Source of the DNA: Bradyrhizobium hipponense
GTDB lineage: Bacteria > Pseudomonadota > Alphaproteobacteria > Rhizobiales > Xanthobacteraceae
Reading direction: 5' to 3'
DNA length: 64,000 nucleotides
Assembly: GCF_008123965.1 (NCBI RefSeq)
Contig: NZ_VSTH01000087.1
Span: forward strand, 1 to 64,000
Positions 8,710 through 18,392 of the stretch are shown here, in pieces. The notes beneath the pieces are model-generated. The model searched no databases. It was not told the origin of the DNA and saw only the letters and a program-made list of their open reading frames with translations. The stretch's first letter is position 1; the number at the start of each line of letters is the position of its first letter. Both the position numbers and the translations under genes were made by a program.

Positions 8710-8829
8710 CTCCCTCCCCCGCTTGCGGGGGAGGGTTGGGGAGAGGGTGCTTCTGCAATCGAGAACCCCCCAGAGGAGAAAGCCCTCACCCGCGCCTTCG
8801 GCGCGACCTCTCCCGCAAGCGGGAGAGGT
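8710..8829. repeat. Palindromic repeat (CTCCCTCCCCCGC family), copy 2
   Basis: This copy is nearly identical to 4915-5033, with the same left hairpin (CCCCCGCTTGCGGGGG) and right hairpin (CCTCTCCCGCAAGCGGGAGAGG) around a more variable middle. The podJ-like gene is therefore bracketed by two copies. It lies about 20 bases beyond the stop of the padR gene. Confidence 0.85.
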
Positions 8830-8848
8830 GACGAGCACCGCCGACGCC

Positions 8849-9439
8849 TCAACTCTTCCCCTCGCGCTTGCCGTCCTCGAGCGGCACCACCGTGCCCGTG
8901 GCGCTCATGGCCGACAGCGCCTCGAGCGCCTCTTCGCAGAAGTCCGCCACCATCTGCTCGTGCCGGGCGCCGAGGCGGAGCAGGAGCAAATTACCAAGGT
9001 CGACCACGCCTGAGGCCGTTCCTTCCGGAAAGCGCTTCTTCAGGATGCGCTCGTAGTTCTCGTGGCGGTCCCGATGGTGCTCGAGCCGAGCCATCAGGTC
9101 GGTGCGCAGCGGCTCGATGTCGATGCTGTCCAGCGCATGCAGCCGCACCAGGAGGTCGTCCTTGATCGAGGGCGGCGTGCTCGGCCGCGCGGCCCAGTGC
9201 CGCAGCGCTGTTCGGCCCTCGGGAGTGAGCGTATAGACGAGTTTATTGGGTTTGCCTGATTGCACGACTTCGCGCCCCAGGATGTAGCCCCGGTCGCGCA
9301 GCTTGGAGAGTTCGCGGTAGATCTGTTGGTGGTCGGCCTTCCAGAAGAAGCCGATCGAGGAGTCGAACGTCTTGGCGAGCTCATAGCCCGTCATCGGACG
9401 TTCGGTCAGGCATGCGAGGATCGCGTCGCCCAGCGCCAT
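8849..9439 (-). CDS. PadR-family transcriptional regulator
   Basis: The 196-residue protein has an N-terminal PadR winged helix (about residues 1-80; MALGDAILACLTERPMTGYE at the start) and a C-terminal Vir-type dimerisation helix region. PadR proteins are mostly repressors released by a small ligand. It is divergent from a beta-oxidation operon beginning at 9640, and paired inverted repeats lie in the intergenic region at 9483-9517. The regulated ligand is probably an acyl or aromatic acid or its CoA ester, which is inference from the neighbours. Confidence 0.92.
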   Translation of the reverse strand: MALGDAILACLTERPMTGYELAKTFDSSIGFFWKADHQQIYRELSKLRDRGYILGREVVQSGKPNKLVYTLTPEGRTALRHWAARPSTPPSIKDDLLVRLHALDSIDIEPLRTDLMARLEHHRDRHENYERILKKRFPEGTASGVVDLGNLLLLRLGARHEQMVADFCEEALEALSAMSATGTVVPLEDGKREGKS

Positions 9440-9475
9440 GGCATCGGCCTCTCGTCTTGGATGTTAACAATCGGC

Positions 9476-9517
9476 TTGACTTTATGCGTATCGGCGCATA
9501 TGCGTCAATGTGCATAT
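9476..9517 (+). promoter_or_regulatory. Promoter with PadR operator candidate
   Basis: TTGACT (9476-9481) lies 17 bases before TATGCG (9499-9504), a plausible though weak -35/-10 pair for the beta-oxidation operon. The spacer contains the inverted repeat TATGCG (9483-9488) / CGCATA (9495-9500). A second, overlapping repeat is ATATGC (9498-9503) / GCATAT (9512-9517). Two ATGC-type palindromes over the promoter suit a PadR repressor encoded next door. Confidence 0.55.
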
Positions 9518-9639
9518 AAACCGGCTTAGAGGCGGGCCAAAGACCCGTCCCGAAGATCCAGCGAAATCAACCTTTTCGCTACTGTGCATGGGGTTGTTTT
9601 CGCGTCTTTTTGTCCAGGCCTTTAGGGAGGCACCTGAGA

Positions 9640-10035
9640 ATGACCGGCCTCGATTCCTGGTACGGCTACATGAAGTCCCAAGCCCGCACTGAAGCCTGCG
9701 CTGCGCTCTGGGACCTGCTGCATCCCGACGCCGTCTTCGAAAGTCCCGTCGTGCACTCGCCGCAGCGCGGCCGCGACATCACCTTTAAATATCTGTCGAG
9801 CGCCGAGAAGGTGCTCGGTGGCCCCGGCTTCACCTATGTCGGTGAGTGGAGGAGTGAGAGCGGCGCTGTGCTCGAATTCAAGACCATGATCGACGGTATC
9901 GAGATCAACGGCGTCGACATCATCACCTTCGACACTGACGGCCGCATCACGCATTTCAAGGTGATGGTGCGTCCGCTCAAAGCCATCAACATGCTGCATC
10001 GCTTGATGGCGGAGCAACTCGCCGCAGAATCGTAG
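9640..10035 (+). CDS. NTF2/SnoaL-like protein
   Basis: This 131-residue protein has a single NTF2-like cone fold: an N-terminal helix, then strands ending in GVDIITFDTDGRITHFKVMV, a signature of SnoaL-type proteins. The ATG at 9640 is supported by AGGGAGG ten bases upstream; an in-frame TTG at 9610 lacks such a site. It is the first gene of the operon that continues with acyl-CoA dehydrogenase, thiolase and FadB. It could be a hydratase, isomerase or ligand-binding helper for the same substrate, but the sequence does not decide. Confidence 0.85.
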   Translation: MTGLDSWYGYMKSQARTEACAALWDLLHPDAVFESPVVHSPQRGRDITFKYLSSAEKVLGGPGFTYVGEWRSESGAVLEFKTMIDGIEINGVDIITFDTDGRITHFKVMVRPLKAINMLHRLMAEQLAAES

Positions 10036-10074
10036 TAGCTTCCACTACTTCAAGGCCCATGCCGGGAGAACGCC

Positions 10075-11865
10075 ATGCCGATCTATAAAGCCCCCGTCGA
10101 AGACATGAACTTCCTGCTCAACGACGTCTTCCAGATCGACCGCTACGACAATCTGCCCGGCTTCAGCGATGCCTCCAGCGACGTGCGCGAGGCGATTTTG
10201 GGCGAAGCCGCAAAGCTCGCCGAAGAGGTGCTCCAGCCGCTCAATCGCGTCGGCGATCTCGAAGGCTGCAAGCGTGCCGATGACGGCAGCGTCACCACGC
10301 CGAAAGGCTTCAAGGAGGCTTTCAAGCAGGTCGCCGAAGGCGGCTGGCTCGGACTGTCGGCGCCGACCGAATTCGGCGGGCAGGGCCTGCCGGTGACGCT
10401 GAGCCAGGCGGTCAACGAATTCCAGATCTCCGCCAACATGGCGTTCTCGATGTATGGCGGCCTCACCATGGGCGCGACCGCGGCACTTCTCGTGCACGGC
10501 ACGCCCGAACAGAAGCAGGCCTACGTGCCGAAGATGGTGGCCGGCGAATGGACCGGCACCATGAACCTGACCGAGCCGCATTGCGGCACCGATCTCGGCA
10601 TGCTCCGCACCAAGGCGGTGCGCCAGGCCGACGGCAGCTTCAAGATCACGGGCACCAAGATCTTCATCTCGGCCGGCGAGCATGACCTCGCGCCCAACAT
10701 CATCCACCTCGTGCTCGCCCGCATCGAGGGCGCGCCCGCCGGCATCAAGGGCGTCTCGCTGTTCGTGGTGCCGAAATTCCTGGTCAACGCCGACGGTTCG
10801 ATCGGCGCCCGCAACGGCGTGGTGTGTGGCTCGATCGAGCACAAGATGGGCATCCACGGCAATTCCACCTGCGTGATGAACTACGACAGCGCCACCGGCT
10901 GGCTGATCGGCGAAGAGAACAAGGGCATGCAGGGCATGTTCGTGATGATGAACGAGGCCCGCCTCGGCGTCGCAGTCCAAGGTCTCGCCCAGTCCGAAGT
11001 CGCCTATCAGAACGCGGTCGCCTACGCGCGCGAGCGCATCCAGGGCCGTTCGCTCACCGGCACCAAGGCGCCGGACAAACAAGCCGACCCGATCATCGTG
11101 CATCCCGACGTGCGCCGCACGCTGCTTTCGATCCGTTCCTTCAACGAGGCCGCGCGCGCGTTCGTGATGTGGACCGCGCTGAAGAGCGATGTCGCCCACC
11201 GCTCCGAGGATCCCAAGGACCGTCAGGCTGCCGACGATCATATGGGCCTGATGACGCCGGTGCTGAAAGGCTTCCTCACCGATTACGGCTTTGCCAACGC
11301 GGTGCAGGCGCAGCAGATGTATGGCGGCCACGGCTACATCGCCGAGCAGGGCATGGAGCAGTTCGTGCGCGATGCCCGCATCGCCATGATCTATGAAGGC
11401 GCCAACGGCATCCAGGCGCTCGACCTCGTCGGCCGCAAGCTGCCGCGCGACGGCGGCCGCGCCATCATGGCGTTCTTCGGCGAGGTCATGGGCTTTGCCA
11501 AGGAGAACGGCGGCGACGAGGCGATGAAGCCTTTCGTTGCCCCGCTCTCGACGTCGCTCGGCCATCTCCAGCAGGCCACCACCTGGCTGATGCAGAATGC
11601 GATGATGAAGCCGGACAATGCTGGCGCCGCCGCAACCGATTACCTGCATCTGTTCGGTTTCGTCACGCTCGGCTACATGTGGGCGCGCATGGCGAAGGTC
11701 ACCCAGACCAAGATTGCCGAAAGCGGCGCCACGCCCTATCTGTCGACAAAACTTGTCACCGGTCGCTTCTTCATGGAGCGGATGCTGCCGGAGACCGCGG
11801 CCAATCTCGCGCGCATCCAGGCCGGATGCGCCACCATCATGGAATTGCCGGCGGAAGCTTTCTGA
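10075..11865 (+). CDS. Acyl-CoA dehydrogenase with C-terminal extension
   Basis: The 596-residue flavoprotein has the long form of the acyl-CoA dehydrogenase family: N-terminal helical, middle beta (MNLTEPHCGTDLGML) and C-terminal domains, plus an extra C-terminal domain seen in FadE/DmdC-like enzymes. The catalytic base is expected in IYEGANGIQALDLVGRKL. It catalyses FAD-dependent alpha,beta-desaturation of an acyl-CoA. Some homologues act on 3-methylmercaptopropionyl-CoA (DmdC), so chain specificity is uncertain. It lies 39 bases after the NTF2-like gene and 60 before the thiolase, in one operon. Confidence 0.93.
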   Translation: MPIYKAPVEDMNFLLNDVFQIDRYDNLPGFSDASSDVREAILGEAAKLAEEVLQPLNRVGDLEGCKRADDGSVTTPKGFKEAFKQVAEGGWLGLSAPTEFGGQGLPVTLSQAVNEFQISANMAFSMYGGLTMGATAALLVHGTPEQKQAYVPKMVAGEWTGTMNLTEPHCGTDLGMLRTKAVRQADGSFKITGTKIFISAGEHDLAPNIIHLVLARIEGAPAGIKGVSLFVVPKFLVNADGSIGARNGVVCGSIEHKMGIHGNSTCVMNYDSATGWLIGEENKGMQGMFVMMNEARLGVAVQGLAQSEVAYQNAVAYARERIQGRSLTGTKAPDKQADPIIVHPDVRRTLLSIRSFNEAARAFVMWTALKSDVAHRSEDPKDRQAADDHMGLMTPVLKGFLTDYGFANAVQAQQMYGGHGYIAEQGMEQFVRDARIAMIYEGANGIQALDLVGRKLPRDGGRAIMAFFGEVMGFAKENGGDEAMKPFVAPLSTSLGHLQQATTWLMQNAMMKPDNAGAAATDYLHLFGFVTLGYMWARMAKVTQTKIAESGATPYLSTKLVTGRFFMERMLPETAANLARIQAGCATIMELPAEAF

Positions 11866-11925
11866 AGCTGCTCCCGCCGCCACCCGTCCACGACCAGATC
11901 AAGATCATCACATCAGGAGGGCGTC

Positions 11926-13134
<1,209 letters not shown>

Positions 13135-13138
13135 CTGC

Positions 13139-13226
13139 GTAGGGTGGGCAAAGCGAAGCGTGCCCACCGTTGACGTCCCAGCAAATGATGGTGGGCACGG
13201 CGCAAGAGCGCCTTTGCCCACCCTAC
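13139..13226. repeat. Palindromic repeat (GTAGGGTGGGCAAAG family), copy A
   Basis: GTAGGGTGGGCAAAG (13139-13153) and CTTTGCCCACCCTAC (13212-13226) are a perfect 15-bp inverted repeat, with an inner GTGCCCACC/GGTGGGCAC pair. It fills the gap between thiolase and fadB genes of one operon. The fadB reading frame stays open through it, but the ribosome site and family alignment place the fadB start beyond it. Confidence 0.9.
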
Positions 13227-13282
13227 CGGATCAAAGTCAACCGCCGCGCCTGAGATCGGCTGCCGGCACCAGGGAGCACCAC

Positions 13283-15499
13283 ATGGCTTACAAGAACTTC
13301 AAGGTTGAGACCGACGCCGATGGCATCGCGCTCGTGACCTGGGACATCCCGGGACGTTCGATGAACGTGCTCGACGACACCTCGACCAACGAGCTCGATG
13401 CGATCGTCAAGGCGACCACGGCTGACGCTGCGGTCAAGGGCGTCGTCATCACCTCCGCCAAGGACGCCTTCTGCGCCGGTGCTGATCTGTCCATGCTCGA
13501 GGGCATGAACCAGGCTTATGCGAAGGTCCTCAAGGAGCAGGGCGAGACAGCGGCGAACCAGATGCTGTTCGAGCAAAGCCGCCGCTTCTCGCAGGTGCTG
13601 CGCTCGATCGAGACCTCCGGCAAGCCGTGGGCTGCGGCGATCAACGGTCTCGCGCTCGGCGGCGGTTTTGAGATCACCCTGTGCTGCCACTATCGGGTGG
13701 CGGCCGAAAATCCCAAGACGCGCCTCGGCCTGCCCGAGGTCAAGGTCGGGCTGTTCCCGGGCGCGGGCGGCACGCAGCGCGTGCCACGTCTGGTGCCGCC
13801 GCAGGACGCGATGACCATTTTGCTCAAGGGCGATCCGGTCACGATCGAGAAGGCCAAGCAGCTCAATCTGATTCACGCCATCGTGCCAGTGGCCGACCTT
13901 GTCAAGGCGGCCAAGGACTGGATCAAGGGCGGCGGCAAGGCGGTCGCGCCCTGGGACGAGAAGGGCTTCAAGCTGCCCGGCGGTCCAGTGTTCTCCAAGG
14001 CCGGCATGATGATGTTTCCCGCCGGCAACGCGATCTATCGCCGTGAGACCTACGACAACTATCCGGCCGCGCGCGCGATCATGAGCTGCGTCTACGAGGG
14101 CCTGCAGTTGCCGATCGACGCGGCGCTCCGGGTGGAGTCGCGCTACTTCACCTCGGTGCTGCGCTCGAAGGAAGCGGCTGCGATGATCCGCAGCCTGTTC
14201 CTGTCGATGCAGGAGCTGAACAAGGGTGCGCGCCGTCCGAAGGATGTGCCGCCGACCAAGGTGAAGAAAATCGCCGTGATCGGCGCCGGCTTCATGGGCG
14301 CGAGCGTCGGCTACGTCTCGGCCCGTGCCGGTCTCGACGTCGTCCTGATCGACCGCGACCAGGAGAGCGCCGACAAAGGCAAGGCGCATGCGCAGAAGGT
14401 GATCGAGGAGCAGATCAAGAAGGGGCGCGCCAAGCCCGCTGACGCTGAAGCGCTGCTCGCGCGCATCACGCCGACTGCGGACTATGCCGCGCTCGGCGAT
14501 GTCGACCTCGTCATCGAGGCGGTGTTCGAGGATCGCAAGGTCAAGGCGGAGACCTTTGCCAAGGCGCAGGAATACCTAAAGCCTGACGTGGTGTTCGCGT
14601 CGAACACGTCGACGCTGCCGATCACGTCGCTTGCGGAAGCCTTCAAGGACCAGGGCAAGTTCGTTGGCATCCACTTCTTCTCGCCGGTCGAGAAGATGAT
14701 GCTGGTCGAGATCATTCTTGGCAAGAACACCAGCGATCTCGCGCTCGCGACCGCACTCGACTACGTCCGGCAGATCGGCAAGACGCCGATCGTCGTCAAC
14801 GACTCTCGCGGCTTCTTCGCCAACCGCTGCGTCGGCCGCTACGTCGCCGAAGGCAACGAGATGTTCTTGGAAGGCGTGCCGCCGGCGATGATCGAGAACT
14901 GCGCCAAGATGGCCGGCATGCCGGTCGGCCCGCTCTCGCTGTCGGATGAGGTCGCGCTCGATCTCGGCCTCAAGATCATGAAGGCGACCGAGGCCGATCT
15001 CGGCCCCAACGCCATCAATCCCGATCAGAAAAAGCTGATGGTGGAGATGGTCGAGAAGCAGGGCCGACTTGGCCGCAAGAACAGCAAGGGCTTCTACGAC
15101 TATCCCGAGAAGGGCAAGGGCCAGAAGAGCCTGTGGCCGGGGCTATCAGCGCTGCAGCCGAAGCAGCTTGATCCCGACACGCTCGACGTCGAGGAGCTGA
15201 AGCAGCGCTTCCTGGTGGTGCAGGCGGTGGAAGCCGCACGCACGGTGGAGGACCACGTCATCGTCGATCCGCGCGAGGCGGATGTCGGCTCGATCCTCGG
15301 CTTCGGGTTTGCGCCGTTCACCGGCGGCACGCTGTCCTACATCGACTTCATGGGACCTAAGAAATTCGTCGAGCTCTGCCATAAGCTCGAGGCGAAGTAC
15401 GGCTCGCGCTTCACCCCGCCAAAGTTGCTGGAAGAGATGGCGGCGAAGGGAGAAACCTTCTACGGCCGCTTCGCGCCGAAGAAGGCCGCTGCTGCCTGA
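13283..15499 (+). CDS. fadB: FadB-type enoyl-CoA hydratase / 3-hydroxyacyl-CoA dehydrogenase
   Basis: The 738-residue bifunctional enzyme begins with a crotonase domain (about 1-300; GADLSML and NGLALGGGFEITLCCHYRVA form the oxyanion hole and active site). A Rossmann NAD-binding domain starts at about 330 (IAVIGAGFMGASVGY), and 3-hydroxyacyl-CoA dehydrogenase C-terminal domains follow. It does the hydration and second oxidation steps of beta-oxidation. The start at 13283 follows AGGGAG; the frame is open upstream only because it crosses the repeat at 13139-13226. It is the last gene of the operon, followed by a terminator. Confidence 0.93.
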   Translation: MAYKNFKVETDADGIALVTWDIPGRSMNVLDDTSTNELDAIVKATTADAAVKGVVITSAKDAFCAGADLSMLEGMNQAYAKVLKEQGETAANQMLFEQSRRFSQVLRSIETSGKPWAAAINGLALGGGFEITLCCHYRVAAENPKTRLGLPEVKVGLFPGAGGTQRVPRLVPPQDAMTILLKGDPVTIEKAKQLNLIHAIVPVADLVKAAKDWIKGGGKAVAPWDEKGFKLPGGPVFSKAGMMMFPAGNAIYRRETYDNYPAARAIMSCVYEGLQLPIDAALRVESRYFTSVLRSKEAAAMIRSLFLSMQELNKGARRPKDVPPTKVKKIAVIGAGFMGASVGYVSARAGLDVVLIDRDQESADKGKAHAQKVIEEQIKKGRAKPADAEALLARITPTADYAALGDVDLVIEAVFEDRKVKAETFAKAQEYLKPDVVFASNTSTLPITSLAEAFKDQGKFVGIHFFSPVEKMMLVEIILGKNTSDLALATALDYVRQIGKTPIVVNDSRGFFANRCVGRYVAEGNEMFLEGVPPAMIENCAKMAGMPVGPLSLSDEVALDLGLKIMKATEADLGPNAINPDQKKLMVEMVEKQGRLGRKNSKGFYDYPEKGKGQKSLWPGLSALQPKQLDPDTLDVEELKQRFLVVQAVEAARTVEDHVIVDPREADVGSILGFGFAPFTGGTLSYIDFMGPKKFVELCHKLEAKYGSRFTPPKLLEEMAAKGETFYGRFAPKKAAAA

Positions 15500-15519
15500 T
15501 CGTTTGAGATCGTCTAGCG

Positions 15520-15545
15520 AAGGCCGGATCACCGATCCGGCCTTT
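15520..15545 (+). terminator. Terminator after fadB
   Basis: AAGGCCGGATC (15520-15530) and GATCCGGCCTT (15534-15544) form an 11-bp stem with a three-base loop, followed by a short TTT. It lies 20 bases past the fadB stop and before the convergent gst gene. Confidence 0.7.
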
Positions 15546-15569
15546 CGCGTCGCGGTGGCGGCAATCGCT

Positions 15570-16183
15570 TTACGAGGCCTGCACCAGCCCTTCCTTCTTC
15601 AGTGCTTCCTGCACCATCGGCCGGGCCGCGACCCGGGCCTTATAGGCGGTGAGGTTCGGCATCGCCGAGAGGTCGAACTTCATCCGGTCGCCCCAGGTCA
15701 GCATCGTGAAGAGATAGCCGTCGGCGACCGTAAACTGCTTGCCCATGAGATAGTCGCGGCCGGCGAGCTGGCTGTCGATGTATTTCAGCTTGCCCAGGAC
15801 GCGGTCCTTGAAGAACGCCTTGGCCTCGTCGTTCAGTGCCGGCGCGAACAGCGGACCAAAGCTCTTGTGCACCTCCGAGGTGAGGAAGTTCAGCCACTCC
15901 AGCAACTTGTAGCGCTCGGAACTGTCGCGGGCAGGGGTCAGCGCCGTTGCCGGGGCCTGATCCGCGATCATCTGGACAATGACCGGTCCTTCGGTCACGA
16001 TCTCGCCGCTATCGAGGCCCAGCGCAGGGACCTGGCCCTTGGGGTTCAGCTTCAGATAATCCTCACCATTTTCGAGCTTCTTGGCCCGGATATCGACCTT
16101 GACCAGCTCATAGGGCAGCCCGGCTTCCAGGAGCGCGATGTGGGGGACAGGGAGCAGGCGCCGGGCGTGTAATAGAGTTTCAT
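15570..16183 (-). pseudogene. Glutathione S-transferase, frameshifted near N-terminus
   Basis: The body (PHIALLEAGLPYELVKVDIR onward) is a complete GST with thioredoxin-like and all-helical domains and would total about 205 residues. The natural start is ATG at 16181-16183, with AGGAGG eight bases upstream, giving MKLYYTPGACSLSP. That frame does not join the body: the coding strand reads TCCCCCACATCG where one more C (TCC CCC CAC ATC) is expected. One base is therefore missing in the five-base run at 16142-16146. This is a real single-base deletion or a homopolymer sequencing error. The frame open upstream to 16430 is not GST-like. It is divergent from a MarR regulator. Confidence 0.85.
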
Positions 16184-16229
16184 GGAATTTCCTCCTCTTG
16201 ACGCTTGGTTCGGGCGAAAGAACGACTAC

Positions 16230-16270
16230 ATGCATCTGCTTGAAATAGTCGAGATTGATGCAGGTGCATC
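16230..16270. promoter_or_regulatory. MarR-type operator candidate
   Basis: GATGCAGGTGCATC (16257-16270) is a perfect 6-2-6 palindrome between the gst and MarR genes. ATGCATCTGC (16230-16239) forms a longer, nine-of-ten inverted repeat with GCAGGTGCAT (16260-16269). Palindromes of this size in a marR intergenic region are typical autoregulatory sites. Control of gst is inferred from position. Confidence 0.5.
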
Positions 16271-16309
16271 GAATGGGGTAAGAGACGGGCGACGAGTTTG
16301 AGCGGAACC

Positions 16310-16807
16310 ATGAAACGCAAACCATCGACCGAGGCAACCTCCGCCTGGATCCGCCTGATGCGGGTGCAAAGCCGTGTGCTCGACTGCGTCGAGCAGGACC
16401 TGAAGAAGGCCGGCTTTCCGCCGCTCGCATGGTACGACGCCCTGCTCGAACTGTCGCGGGCGCCGTCGGGCGAGCTGCGGCCGGTCGAGCTCGAACGGCA
16501 GATGCTGATCCCGCAATATTCTACCTCGCGGCTGATCGACCGCCTGGTCGACGAGGGATTGGCTTCCCGGCGCGAATGCAAGATCGACAAGCGCGGCCAG
16601 TTCGTCGAGATCACCGAAGCCGGCCGCGAATTGCAGAAGCGGATGTGGGGCGCCTATTCGGCCGCGATCGAGAAATATGTCGGCTCGAAACTGTCCGATG
16701 CCGATGCCGTCAAGCTCAGCGGTTTGCTCGACCGCCTGGGCTGCTCGTGCGGCGAGATGAAGCTGCCGCCCGTCGCCAACGTCAACGAAAGCACGCCGCC
16801 GCGATGA
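16310..16807 (+). CDS. MarR-family transcriptional regulator
   Basis: The 165-residue protein has a MarR winged helix (about 35-120): QYSTSRLIDRLVDEGLASRR is the recognition helix and start of the wing, and DKRGQFVEITEAGRE completes it. A CSCGE motif near the C-terminus contains two cysteines that might respond to redox or thiol agents; this is speculation. The ATG at 16310 is preferred over the in-frame TTG at 16298. It is divergent from gst, and a palindrome at 16257-16270 lies between them, so it probably represses itself and gst in answer to an electrophile. Confidence 0.9.
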   Translation: MKRKPSTEATSAWIRLMRVQSRVLDCVEQDLKKAGFPPLAWYDALLELSRAPSGELRPVELERQMLIPQYSTSRLIDRLVDEGLASRRECKIDKRGQFVEITEAGRELQKRMWGAYSAAIEKYVGSKLSDADAVKLSGLLDRLGCSCGEMKLPPVANVNESTPPR

Positions 16808-16906
16808 TCGCGCGGCAAACCAGCATGTCCGCGCGCCCGCTGGGTTCGCGGACCATCCCTGCCACCCGCGCGCATTCGATCGAAGCGCTTTTGATTAGAG
16901 TTTAAT

Positions 16907-18277
16907 ATGGCGCGAGACCAGATCGATATGACACCGCTGCAATCGCGCGACGAGCTCGTTGCGTGGTTCGAGGCCGGCTGCAAGGATCCGTCCGAATTCC
17001 GCATGGGCACCGAGCACGAGAAGACGCCGTTCACGCTCGAAGGCCATCGGCCGGTGCCCTACGAAGGCGCGCGGGGCATCGGCGCGCTACTCGAAGGCAT
17101 GAAGCTCCTGCTCGGCTGGGAGCCGATCATGGAGAAGGGCAACATCATCGGCCTCTACGACGTCACGGGTGGCGGCGCGATCTCGCTCGAGCCCGGCGGA
17201 CAGTTCGAGCTTTCCGGCGCGCCGGTCGAGACCGTGCACCAGACCCAGAGCGAGCTGATGGCGCATCTGGCGCAGGTGCGCGAGATCGCAACGCCGCTCG
17301 GTATCGGTTTCCTCGGTCTCGGCATGACGCCGTCCTGGTCGCGCGCCGACATCCCTGTGATGCCCAAGGGCCGCTACAAGATCATGACCAATTACATGCC
17401 GAAGGTCGGCCAATACGGCCTCGACATGATGTACCGGACCTGCACGGTACAGACCAATCTGGACTTCTCCTCCGAAGCCGACATGGTCAAGAAGCTGCGC
17501 GTGTCGGTCGCGCTCCAGCCGATCGCCACCGCCCTGTTCGCCAATTCGCCGTTCACCGAGGGCAAGCCGAACGGCTTCCTCTCCTTCCGTTCCGAGATCT
17601 GGCGCGACACCGACAACGCGCGTGCGGGCATGATGCCGTGGGCGTTCGAGGACGGCATGGGATTTGAGCGCTATGTCGATTACGCGCTCGACGTACCCAT
17701 GTATTTCGTCAAGCGCGGTGAGGAGTATATCGACGTGTCGGGCTCCTCGTTCCGCGCCTTCTTCGACGGCCGCAACAACAACCTCCCCGGCGAGCGTCCG
17801 ACGCTGTCGGACTGGGCCAACCATCTTTCCACAATCTTCCCGGAGGTGCGGCTCAAGCGCTATCTCGAGATGCGTGGCTCCGATGGCGGCCCGTGGGGTC
17901 GCCTGCCTGCATTGTCGGCGTTCTGGGCCGGGCTGCTCTACGACGATGTGTCGCTCGATGCCGCATGGGACATGGTGAAGCACTGGACGGCGCATGAGCG
18001 GCAGGCGCTGCGCGACGACGTGCCGCGCTTCGGCTTCAAAGCGCGTATCAGGGACCGCTATATCTTCGAGATCGCCAAGGAATGCCTCGTTCTGGCACAT
18101 GCCGGTTTGCGTCGGCGTGGCCGGATCGACCAGCTCGGCCGCGACGAGACCCGGCATCTGGAGCCGCTCGATCGCATCATCGATGCCGGCCGGACGCCGG
18201 CAGAGGAGATGCTGGACAAGTTCAACGGCTCCTGGAACGGCTCGGTGGAACCGGCCTACGCCGAATACGCTTTCTAG
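16907..18277 (+). CDS. gshA: Glutamate-cysteine ligase
   Basis: The 456-residue enzyme belongs to the plant/alphaproteobacterial GCS2 class of glutamate-cysteine ligases. It starts MARDQIDMTPLQSRDELVAW and has the substrate-binding block FRMGTEHEKTPF, with GGGAISLEPGGQFELSGAP further on. It catalyses ATP-dependent gamma-glutamylcysteine formation, the first step of glutathione synthesis. Its place near gst and a MarR regulator fits a thiol-metabolism group, though a separate promoter is likely. No good Shine-Dalgarno precedes the ATG. Length and motifs are full for the class. Confidence 0.94.
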   Translation: MARDQIDMTPLQSRDELVAWFEAGCKDPSEFRMGTEHEKTPFTLEGHRPVPYEGARGIGALLEGMKLLLGWEPIMEKGNIIGLYDVTGGGAISLEPGGQFELSGAPVETVHQTQSELMAHLAQVREIATPLGIGFLGLGMTPSWSRADIPVMPKGRYKIMTNYMPKVGQYGLDMMYRTCTVQTNLDFSSEADMVKKLRVSVALQPIATALFANSPFTEGKPNGFLSFRSEIWRDTDNARAGMMPWAFEDGMGFERYVDYALDVPMYFVKRGEEYIDVSGSSFRAFFDGRNNNLPGERPTLSDWANHLSTIFPEVRLKRYLEMRGSDGGPWGRLPALSAFWAGLLYDDVSLDAAWDMVKHWTAHERQALRDDVPRFGFKARIRDRYIFEIAKECLVLAHAGLRRRGRIDQLGRDETRHLEPLDRIIDAGRTPAEEMLDKFNGSWNGSVEPAYAEYAF

Positions 18278-18392
18278 TTAGAGCGACCGACCCCGCAGGA
18301 CTTCGGCCGTTCATCGCCCATACAGGTTTGCGGCGATCAAATGACAGGCTGAAAAAAACCTGAGCGTCGTCAATAACTCGAAAGCTGTTCCG

